DNA from: Kryptolebias marmoratus
Taxonomy: Eukaryota > Chordata > Actinopteri > Cyprinodontiformes > Rivulidae
DNA length: 64,000 bases
Assembly: GCF_001649575.2 (NCBI RefSeq)
Contig: NC_051452.1
Location: forward strand, 7,461,132-7,525,131
Direction: 5' to 3'
Positions 13,101-25,100 of this stretch are shown here, piece after piece. A program made the position numbers and the translations under genes. The number at the start of each line of letters is the position of its first letter. Position 1 is the stretch's first letter. The notes under the pieces are model-generated. The model was not told the DNA's origin and did not search any database. It was given only the letters and a program-made list of their open reading frames with translations.

Positions 13101-16100
13101 AAATGTGTGTTTTGCTCCTCACTGCTGAGTTACTGAAAGACTGTTTAACACATCTGCTGCTGGCAGGTTTTATTTTCATACCAAGACTCATTTTAGAGTA
13201 ATAATTTTGAGTCAGGGTTTTATACAAGTATATATTATAAAAAATCTGTTTGTGACAGTAAAAAAGAAAAAAAGTATTAACTACTAACATTAAATCTCAG
13301 TGCGTTGAATCAAAACTCATTAAATCGCATCACATTGTCATGTAAGGCTGAATCGTATTGTGATTTAAGGCTGAATCGTATTGTGATTTAAGGCTGAATC
13401 GTATCTTGATTTAAGGCTGAATCATATCGTGATTTAAGGCTGAATCGTATCGTGATTTAAGGCTGAATCGTATCGTGATTTAAGGCTGAATCGTATCGTG
13501 ATTTAAGGCTGAATCGTATCGTGATTTAAGGCTGAATCATATCGTGATTTAAGGCTGAACTGTATTTTGATTTAAGGCTGAATCGTATCGTGAATAAAGC
13601 TGAATCGTATCGTGATATAAGGCTGAATCGTATCGTGATATAAGGCTGAATTGAGTCATGATTTAAGGCTGAATCATATTGTGATATAAGGCTGAATCGT
13701 ATTTTGATATAAGGCTGAATCATATTTTGATTTAAGGCTGAATCGTATCGTGAATTAAAGCTGAATTGTATCATGAATAAAGATTGAAGAGTCTTGTAAT
13801 TAAAGGCTGAACTGCATCGTGATCGCTCGTGTCTTTTCCGAATCTTCGTGTTGGCAGTGTAACGAGACACGTCATAAACCAGAAAGGCACAACCGCAGTA
13901 AAAGTTGTATTACACTATAGATCATGTATCCATGATGCAGGTTTTTAAGATCTGCTCCAGGATGTATTTCAAGACAGCATCCATGCTGATATAGCAGCTG
14001 AGAAAACTGCTTCCTGGCAGTCAATCAGAACTATTGAGAGCTCCGCGGCGTGACTCACTGCTTTCCAGCTAATAGAAAGCAAAAGTAGCAAAAGTGAAAT
14101 GAGTCATTTCGCACTCGTCTCCCACTGCGTTAACTGTGTGCTCCCCATTGGTTGATGCTTTTGTGTCAGGCGGTTTGATTAACGGCTGCCTGGTAGTTGG
14201 AGCTGCTTCACAGATCCTCCCAGGAGCGTCTCTCTTTGTCGTGGCTCCGATTGTTACGTCCTCGAGGCAGTCATATCAGCAAAGCCCAGCCTCAGACGGC
14301 ATCCGTTGGCAAATACTTCAGAAAATGGGCATAATCCAAATCCTGACAGCATTATTCAAATAAATCTGAGCTGGATGCTACAGAACATACATCTCAAAGG
14401 TTTGAAACTGAAGCAGAGTTTTTTAACGAAGAGGGTTAATCAGGAATAAACTCGATCCTGCGCCTTTTCCCCACTTTTTGTTGCCCTTGTGAGACGCTGG
14501 CCTGATTCCCATGTCTCCACGGAGTGTAGCCTACTGACACACATTTCATCTGCCCCAAATTTGTGAAACCTGTTAAACGAATTGCTTATTATACAACAAA
14601 ACTCTCACGACTGCCAAAGCAAAGCACATATTTCACGGCACAGAATGCGCGCAACGTGACAAACGAAGGGGAGCATTAGAAACTGAAAATCTGGAGGTTT
14701 TTTTGAGAGATTATTTTCATTTCTGGTAACGTCTTCAAATACTTTGTTCAAGCTGGCAATCAGAGTTTGGTTGGTTTTTTTTTGACGCGCTGTTTGTTAT
14801 TCGTCCTAAATTTTACAGCAAGAAGACAGCAAGTGTCACATTCATCCATCATGTCACCGATCGTGCATCTTCTCTGCAAAACTGCGTTCAAATGATCCGA
14901 GCAGATTCTTTTTTTTCTTACAGCAATTTTCCTTTAAAGAAGCATCTTTATCAAATGAAGGGTGTGGCATGTGAATCAGATATTTTAGGGAAAAATTTGT
15001 ATTTAAAAAAAAGAAACAACATGAACGTGGCATCTAGTTTCCCATAAAGGAGCAAACTCACCTGAAATCTCTTCTTGGACCAGATTTTCTTCATCTTTAA
15101 GCAGTGAAGCAGGCGAAGATGATTACCTGTAGCTCATAAAAACATCCCGAAAGCCTAGGGTGCGGTGTCAGGGAGGGAAAGAAATAAATAAAAAAATAGA
15201 AAAGATTGAAAACAGGACGCAGCTCCCCCTTTTTTGTGCGTAGGTATGTTTACTCTCTAGTCTGGTGGCAAGGCGGGGAGAAACGAGGACGGAGGAAGAG
15301 ATACAAATCAGCTGGAGCCAGGTGTCTTTGTGTCTGATGTGAAGAGCGTCTCTTTCTGACGTAGAGGCTGCTTCAGAGGGTCAGTCCTCGGCTGCTTCCT
15401 GCGTCTCCCATCCCTGCCTGTTCGCCTTCCTTCGAGAGCGACACTCAAAACAAAGGGAGGAGGGGGCTGGAGGCGTGAGATGTGTGTGTATGCGTGTGTG
15501 CGGTATCCTGATTGCAGTGATGAGGAGGAGGAGGAGGAGGTTGAAAGAAAGAAAAAAAATCAAGGAAAATTACAAAAACAAAAAAGGATTTTGTTTCAGC
15601 GGAGCACGTGTGGTCGATTTTGGTGGGAGAAAAATGGGAGACAAAGATGAAGAGCGACGCAAGGAGGGAAGGAAGAGGAGAAGGAAGAGATGAAGAGCGG
15701 GAAGGGACCGGATGGTGGGAAGAGGAATCAAAGGGGAGGAGGCGAATCAGGGGGGAGACTCACGGAGCAATACTGTACCATGAGGATCAGGAAAATGAAC
15801 TAAAGCTGGATATAAATGTGGGAAGAAAGAGTGGATATTATATTTTTCAGTTTATAACTCAAAACAAAACAACCTTCTTCATTTATATGTTTCAGATTAA
15901 AGTAAAGATCTTAAATTTAAAGGGGTTAATTTAGGTTTTAAGCCTCTCTTTGTTCAAATTAGTAAGTTAAAACTAAATATGAACTAAAATCTTATGGTTG
16001 TGGTCAGACAGTCCTGTGGCGTCTGCCTTTAATGCTTCTGTTACTTTGACCTTTCCAAACTTAAGTTTTATTCAAAAAATATTCAGAATAATTTTTTTAA

Positions 16101-19100
16101 AAACTCATTTTAGATGCACATTATTAAAGTGTTCCAGTCAGTTCTTAAAGCCATTCGAAACACTAAACACATTTTCTTTATGCAATCCATTATTAGCTAC
16201 AGATTCAGAAGGCTGAGAGTTTTGTTCCACATTATAATATCCTAATTTCTGCTTTGATGTGATGTGTTTGGCACTAGAATGATTCAGGTCCGACTGGTCG
16301 GATCGTTTTATTGCAAGCCTCAGTGTTTAGTTATCAGCGTTTCTTTTGGAGTTCCTCAGCGCTCTGTATTTGGGTCAGTATTTTTCTTCTTTGTTACATT
16401 TCTTTTCACAGTTACGCAGATGATACTCTGATTTACACACAACTAAAGATCAACCATTTATCATTTATCTGCTGCCAAAAAGCAAAATAAACAATTATCA
16501 AACTCTCAGACAGTGATTATTGGATGCAAATCTACAAATACTAAACTTCTGGAGTTAATTTAACTCAATCAATTTTATACATACTGAGCAAAAGCTTGGA
16601 TGTGGTTGTAGATGAGAGACGTACTCTGAGTGCTAAATCAGGCGAGATCTTTGCTTAAAACTTGGCCTTGAGCTGTCGGAGCCGACCCCATTTGTCTGGT
16701 GTCAAAATATCTCATGAACCACTGAAAAGATTTCCTGAAACTCTGAGAAAGTAATAATTAGATGTACTGAACTGAAGATCTGTGGAACGCGTTGAACGAA
16801 CAGATCTGATCCCGAGACGACCTGCGGGGCTTCACGATCTGCTGCTGAAGGCTTGGGAACAAAAACCACAACGTACGGTCCGGTGGAGGACATGTCCTGA
16901 TGGGTCAGGGGTGTCGTGGCTAACTGAACCAACCCACAACACCGATATTGACTTTTAACAACAAAAAAAATAATAAATTTACAGAAATTCCAGAAACATA
17001 AAACCGATTCCTGCCATCCCTGACAAACATTACGACGCAGTGCTCCACACACCTCCATCACCATAACGTGGTTAAAGTTTTTAAGGAGGTAGCCATTTTG
17101 GTCAAACCTTTTATTGCGCAATTTTAGACGATCTGTTCGTGCTCAGATAGTGTGTTGGAGATGACTCTCAGCTGCAGAGACACCAAACTTTGGCTCCGTA
17201 GCTGCAGCCCTATTTGTGTTTGCTAAAGTCAGTTGGCTGTGGCAGCCATCTTGAATTGGGTTGACTCCAGATGTTCATGCAAGGTTTCAATAAAATCTGT
17301 CCAGTGTTTCATGAGATATTTTCTCGATGCAGACACAGAAACACAAGCAAAAACACTATTGCCCCAATGCATTTGGCGGTGGGCGATAAAATAATAGCAG
17401 AGACTCAGATTTTATTCCCTGACGTCACAGTCCTCCATTTATCAGCTCGGTGCTTCTCCTCTTGGCCACATGTGCTGAACCAAGTTGTTTTCAGAGTTGT
17501 AATGTGGTGCCTGCTTCTGTTTATGGTCTTGTAAACAGAATCAATGTGAGATTTACTCCTGGCGTCAATCAAGAGCCGCTCTGTTGATTCTGCTCATTAC
17601 TTAGCTTCTTTTTAAGAAAAAAAATAAAATAATTTTCACTCTACAACATCTGTTCCCCTCGGAGCAGAGCTGGATTGCCAGTTTCTAAATGTTATTTTAA
17701 CAAACCTCCCTCAATTCACTCCCATCCGCCTCGCACTCCTCCTCCATCCATCAGGACTGAAAGCTTTTCAGTCCTGCAGAAAGTGAAGCGATCGATACCG
17801 ATGCTTTATACGTGATATGGGATACACCCCCATGTAGCCGTTCAAACGCCCCCGAATCAATAAACTCATCATAACACACGATTCCACGAACAACATCCAA
17901 TGAAAAGCTGAATGTGGTGGCAAAGCGTCCCTCGCAAGTTTTTCTTTTCTCCTTTTTTTTTTTAATGCTCGCTAAAAGCCGCAACTAACCAGCTTCAACC
18001 AGTTTCTGGCAGGATATCATAGAGCGGCAGCCATTAGGAGAAGATAATTAGATTTCAGCGGTGCGTGTCATTTATTCTTTGAATCTGGTTTCTCCAGTGG
18101 ATCAGAAGAGCGCACAGACTCCCAACACAAACCGGTCCCTCTAATTATCCTCCAACATGAATCAGACATATCTGTGCAAATAAAGCACGCTTTCTTTGTT
18201 TATCCTGATAATAAGATCTCCGTTGACTCATCCTGCTGGGTGGATGCAAAATCTGTTTTCTGCAACCCACATGGTCAAACTCCGGCACCGGATGAGCACT
18301 CTGAGGTTTCGGACAGGTGCAGCTCGGTGCACGCCGCGGTTTAATTTGCTTAAAACAAGGAGAGAGTAAGCAGACTTCACGGAAACCCATTGATTTTGTG
18401 ACAGAGGCCTCTTTCTGTGGGGCGGCCTTGATGGATGCCTTCCAGGCATCCAGCTTTATCAGCAGCAAGTCTGGCATAATCTCTCTGCAACAGAAAACAG
18501 ATTTTGCAGCTGTTACATCACGCTGTGATCACACCGTTTCTGGGTTTTTTTCCTGCGCAGACTAAGCCTGTTCACACCAGACATTTCTTACCACGCACGC
18601 TTTATTTAATTTTATCTGATCAAAGGGAACGTGGTGGATGCAAGATGCTCGACTTGAAACGTGGCCAAGCAAAACGTGTCATTTATTCATCGTTTCAGCC
18701 TGGAGACCAACTCAGAATGCTTTAAGACAAATTATAGGTTAGCCGGTTTTTAAAACGTTGTTAAACAGCCAGAAAAACAGAAGGACTTCCTGTAAAATTA
18801 CGAAGCAAATCCAAACTTCTTCTTCTTCTGCTCTTTTCTAATATTCAGGACTTTCTCAGCCTGACTCAACTGTGCACGGACACTGCCAGAAAAGAACAAT
18901 TTGATAAGACTAATCAAAGTATTAAAAAATGAAATATAGATTTTTAAAATTAGAAATATCTTTGCTATGTTTTCAGGCAATCAAAGAGTCTGACGATCAT
19001 GGAAGCTGCTTTAGAAAGATATATTTTGTATCATGTATTTTGAGATTCTTTTAACCGCAGCTTGTATTATTACTTCCACGTACTTTGAACGGACAGTTCA

Positions 19101-22100
19101 GACATTTTAAAGTTGGGTTAAAATAAAAGTTATGAACAATGTTTAACTCTTTGGTCAAGCTCAGTTTAAAGAAACTTTATTCTGGCTGGATTGATGAGCA
19201 AAAGCTGTTTTAGAAACATCAGTGTCAGTGTTGCATCGCATGCTTATTTTCATGAACGTCTGTGGTCATTTTCATATGGAACCAGCAGGAGCAGCTAGCT
19301 GTAGCACTTTTGGTACAGCCACATCCGGACAAAATAATTGATATCATAAAATTTGTCTGGGAATAATCATAAAATGCAAATTATCTAGCTAGAAGTTGTT
19401 TCAGGAGGACAGGGATCTGCTCAGACTGGTCCAAGCGGAGCCACGGATGAAGTGGACATTTATTCCAGCAGAAAAAATATGAATTTCCTACCAGAAGGGC
19501 TACAGCTAGCTGCTGCTGCCTCTATGTGTGCTTTTAACTCACTATGTCCAGTAAATAACTGTGTCATGCAAAACTGACAGTGATGTAAATGTGTTTTTTT
19601 TTTTAATGTTGACAAAAAAAATACAGATTTATGCCTTGGTTTTAGGTATTTTAAGCAAAAACATTTTCTGAGTTTGTCAGCGGGGGATCGGTGGTCAGTG
19701 CCGTGGTTTGATGACCCCGAGGCTGCAGGTTCGAGTCGGGAAGGGTTATCCGGCGTAAAACGATTCTCTGCAGGGGACCTCTGCAGAACGGAGCAGCCGA
19801 AAGAAAAACAACAACCAACTCCTCCTTGAATTTGTCAGCAATTATTCAGGTATTCTGAGTCTATCTGTGACCGTAGTTTCCACTTTATAGTCCTTTCAAA
19901 ATAAAATACAATGGCAGAAGCAGATGCTGGGACAAGAGGGGGAGAAGAGGGGGGCAGAAGGGGTTTGGAAATATGCACCCTGACTGGAAAGGACATGTTT
20001 GAGACACGTTGTTTTAACGAGACTTGAATCATTTTAGAGACACCGCTCGTCCCCGTTTGGTATCGACTCAGAACCAGAGGTAGTTTGGGTTTCCAAACTG
20101 ACTGTGACCAATGTTGACAGCCTCACTGCAACCTGATCCTACCACCTAATCCTGACGAAACACCAGAGAGTTCCTGAGAGCGACTCTGTGCTGGCAGCAG
20201 ACACCGTCCGCAGATAAAGAACATTGGGGGGTGGGGTGGGGGGGACACACCCCGACACCCCAACATGTTGCCTCAGCTGTGAATAAAGAATCTAATCGTA
20301 TTACAAACCTAATCCACTTTAATTTACCGTCTGCAGAATGTGAACTCATCAAGCAGCTATAGATCATCTCTGATCTGATAAAAGCTAGCAGATCTTGCAT
20401 GAGATCTGGGCTCATATGAAGCGGAAAATGTAGAAACTGGGAATAATAAATTGTGGGAATAAGCTAAGACCTGAGTAGCAAGCTCCAAATGCAGGTTTTC
20501 ATAAAAAACACCAACTTGTACATTTGATTTCAGGTCATTTTTAACTTTTTATTGAATAAAACTTAAATATCAACACTCTGAAGCACAAAAACACACACCT
20601 TTGATTTCTAGTCTAAATGTGCTGGGCACTTTTTTAGTTTAAGATGATGTTTTTTTTAATTTGTTTACATTCAGGTAATAAATTGGACCAGAATTTGCAG
20701 GTCTTTTCAGGCCAAATGCTAAGAACTATTACAGTTTTCTTCCAAACAAGCTATTAAACATTTTTAGTTGAGCTAAAGCTAAACTGCTAAACAGCAACTG
20801 ATTTTTATTTCAGCTGTTGTAGTCGGCCATGATCCAAACTTCCTGAAACAACATCACCTTTCAAAAAGTTTAACTTGTTCACAGATTTCCCTACGAGTTT
20901 ACATGCTGATCATCTCCCACTCACCTTTCAGTTTCTTGCTTCTCGGCCCACTCGCACCTTCCCTAACGCTCCTCAAAGACTTCCTTGCTTGGAGTAAATC
21001 CTTCCGCAACATAGCTCTTCTTTTCCCCTAGCGCTATCTTTCAACAAAAGACACCTTTGTGACTACTCCTGACCAAAAATATCAGCTTTTTTAATCCCAT
21101 CAAGGCACCTCTTGACATAAAAATGATTCCAATTTCATCCAAAATGTTCTTTTCCAGCATGATGGGGGGAAGGCTGGGTGAAGAAGCAGCCTTAAGCTGG
21201 CTGCAGGGCCTTCAAACTATCATCTTCAACCCATGTCTCTCTTTCTTGGCCTCACCCCGTCCCCCTAAAGTCCCGGGTTTGTGACAGCCAGCCTCGGTGG
21301 TCTATTTCAAGTACAACACTCCAGCTGCACCCCCGTTCAGAGACCCTGCCCCCTGCATCCTAAAACCGGAGCAGGAGATTTAACCAAACAACCTTCTGCT
21401 GTCCTCTGTGGGCGACCTTAGAGCTGGAGGTGATTACAACACTTGTGCTGGTTTAAACTGAAACCTGTGACCGATCGATGAGATTCCAACAAGCGTTAAC
21501 AATCTAAATGGCTGCTGCCGAGTCATTTTGTTAGCGCTGCCGGGCATGTAGATTAGGACCAAGGTCCAGTGACCATAAATACCTGCCAAACACACCTGAT
21601 TATTGTGGATTAAGAACGCCAGTAAACCCACTGTGTCCACGTTTTAAGAGCTGATTAAAGATGTTGAGTCTTTAACTTTTCTCTGATGTGAAGCTGGTTT
21701 TGTCAAATCTAAGATCAAGTGTTTTGGGCTGGCTGACCAAAACTACAGACTCTAAACTTTGTTACCTACCAGTGGTGTCCAGTCCTGGTCCTGGAGGGCC
21801 TCCATCCTGCAGGTTTTAGATGTTTCTCTGCTCCAACACACCTGATCTGAATGACTGAGTGAATAACAGGCTGCTGCAGAAGTCAAACACCTGCTGAAGT
21901 GCAGAGAAACATCTAAAACCTGCAGGATGGTGGCCCTCGAGGACCAGGACTGGACACTGCTGGCATATACAGTATCTTGGACTTGACTTAAAATTTGATC
22001 TTATGTTTTAACGTTTCTTATAAGTCATTCGGCTCTGTGACAGGAGCATTAAAGTGAGTTTCCCTAAACTACACTGGGCATTTTCCCCTTTAGAACCTAA

Positions 22101-25100
22101 TTACTCTGAAGCATCAGCATTTTATTGAGCTCAGGTTTTAAGTGTTTCCACTAAAGGTAGCATTTCACTGAGCTCCAACTGCTGGAGACGAGCTGGTAAT
22201 TCAAATTTGCCAATAAAATAAAATAAATTAAAAAAGAAAGGACATGTTTTCAGTTGTGGTCTCACTAAATTAGGAGTGTTTGCAGCTAGCCAGCTGTCTG
22301 GCTGCATTCTGCACGGTCAATTAAAAAAGAAAATCAAATTTTAATGCGTTCAGCTCGCAAAACTGTATTCTCGGTCGTGCACATTATTTCATTTCACATC
22401 CGAGTACACTTTTAAGTATTTAAATAATTATTTTTTTATTATTTTCAGACCTGGCCATTCAGGCTGTAGCTGATGTTTTCTGTCAGAGGACAGCTCCTGT
22501 GCAGGAGGTGTTTACAAGTTTGGAAACTAAACTGAGAAAGCCTGGAGACGAGTTTGAGACGCCCGTGACAACTCTGCAACCATTTCGAGAGAAAATTTGT
22601 TTCTCTTAATAAATTCTCTTCTTTTTTTTTTTTTGGAACATGTTCAAAAATTCAACTCTCTACGACTCGTGAGGAAACTGAGAACTCCAGACATTTTGGA
22701 GACTCTTTTACAAACGCCGCTCCCCAACGAGTCGCCGACAGGCAGAATCATCCCTCCGACGCGTGTCGCTCCTCGGTACGACGCCGCTCAGACGGCAGCT
22801 GAGCCTCAGAAGGAAACAGGAACTAATTAAGCAAGAAAAGCTGCACGGAGGTTACATTTCGAAACAGTAAAGTTGCTCCAAACTTTGAGGAAATGCGTAA
22901 TGAATTACGGCAACACAGCCATGAACGTTTAACCTATGTTTTTTTCACAATAGTTACACCCTTGAAGGTAAATAAAATCAGGTCAAACTTTTTTTTTAAA
23001 AGCTGCTGTGATGGAAACCTGATCACATACAAACAGCAGGGGTGCAACTTTTTAGAATATCCGGATTACAAGAGTACTTTTGCCTGAAATGCCCATCCCT
23101 AACAGCTAGAAACTACCTTAAAGAGCATTAGACATTAGTTGAGTCCTCACCTAGAACTGATTACTTCACAGATTAATACCTCAAACGCCACATCTTAAAA
23201 ATTAACACAATTTTTTTCCTTTTTAATCAAAAGAAAACTGATTTAAAGCGTCGACTTCAAGCACAAAGCAGCAAAGATGTGACATGATTCTAGTTTACAG
23301 CTCGTTTACACCAGGGATGTCAAACCCAGTGACGCAAGGGGGCCAAAATTAAAAATTTGGTCCCAGCCAAGGGCCGATCACAATCAATATTTATTAAAAA
23401 TTACATAAATTAATTGGTTTTAGATGTATTATGTCAAATCATTCATATAGAAATATCAATGACCTTTTCCCAGTTACAGATTATACAGAATTTAGAGCAA
23501 ACATACTTTAATGAACACAGACAAATAGATCAAACTTGAAAAAGCTCATCAATAGCAGTCATTTGTTATGCCTCACTCAGCTTTTAAATGAATTTTTTAA
23601 CATTAAAACAGATTTTTAATAAAAGCCATCAACAAAAACCTGATCATACAGAAATTAAAACTATATATTGTTGGCTTCTAAGTCACTGTCAAGAGAAAAA
23701 TTCACTAATTAGGCTCAGTTTTTTTAAGCAAAATAAGAATCAGAGACTTGATCTGTCCCAGACTAGAGGACCGGACCTGATGAAATGTTACAGAGGGCCG
23801 GATCTGGCCCGCGGGCCTTGAGTTTGACACGTGTGGTTTACACACATCGAGGGAAATAAAAGCATACATGAGCGCAGACCCCTTCGCTCACATCCCTGAA
23901 ACTGAATCCCAGCTTTTGGCATCTGACTATCTTATAAACGAAACCACATTTACCTGCAGTTTCTTGAAATTTGTTGCATTTAGTTTAATGTAAATTTCAT
24001 TTTCTCCTCCCAGAATCATTTTTTTAGGGCCTGACATCCAAGCAGCAAAGTTTGGATCCGTGTTGAGGAGATTTATCCAAACTTTAACTTTAAAGAAGCA
24101 ACAAAAAGACATTGTGCATCTGTTACGTCACAATATGACGATATGTTATCAGCTGACGTTCCTTCTCCGGTTGCCCATTCCACCTGTGGATGTTTGACGG
24201 TTTGTTAATCGAAGATCTACGCCAGAAAGTGATGTCAGAGTCGTGACGCAGCTCTGCTCCGGTTTCTGATTGGTCGGATCCCTCCGAGTGATTCCTGAAG
24301 TGACAGACTGAAGTGTCTGCGTCACTGAGTGATGCTCAGAAGCAGCCATTAAAACCCGCCGCAGACACACACACACACACACACACAGCCTCCTTCTTCG
24401 TCCCGCTGACCGTGATTGAGCGTGACAGCGCCGCGTCTTGACCGTGGTGATGCTATAATTATCTGTGATGTCTGCTGGTGCAATCGGAGAAGAGGGGGGG
24501 GGCACCGGTGGCATCCACACATCACTGGAGCACGAGCGCTCCAGCCGGGGCAGGCACATACCGGGCCATAAATAACACCAAGGAGGAGGAGAAGAGGGGG
24601 AGACGCACGAGGTGAGATAAGAAAACAGCTCGAGCCCGGAAAAGTTTCCCTGTTTGCCAGAAAGGTGATGGTATTTCATTTACAGCAAACAGGGAACCTT
24701 CTCAGAGGTTTGAGGCCAGGTTCTGTCCACATCTGGACCTTTGGGTGGACCCATCGACACATCTGTTCATTTTCTGACTCAATACCAAACGTCACAACCC
24801 GGATTAAAAAATATATACAAGAACTAAAAGGGTTTGAACTGGTCTCGTTTTGTCGACTTTATTATCCAGCTCTGTTGTTTGTCTGTAGTGTTAGCAGAAT
24901 ATGTCATGAACCAGCAAATGGATTTTAATTCAACTTTCAGAGAGTAACGACTGGATGGACATCTTCCACTGATTTAGCTTTTGGAGTCAACCCAATTCAA
25001 GATGGCCACCACAAAAAAGGCTATAATTCAGTCAGTTTTACAGATTTGGTGTGGTAGTAGCTGAGAGTCATCCCCAACACATGTCCAAGTGTTTACAGAT

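Noticed and set aside
13325..13830. Regular repeats considered as a CRISPR-like array
   Set aside because: Units are directly adjacent without unique spacers, in an animal intron; it is a minisatellite.
19680..19815. tRNA gene
   Set aside because: A B-box is present but the acceptor stem, anticodon arm and A box cannot be formed; a SINE remnant fits better.
24149..24679. 176-residue minus-strand open frame in speg intron 1
   Set aside because: It runs through an AC microsatellite and has low-complexity Ser/Pro/Arg content.
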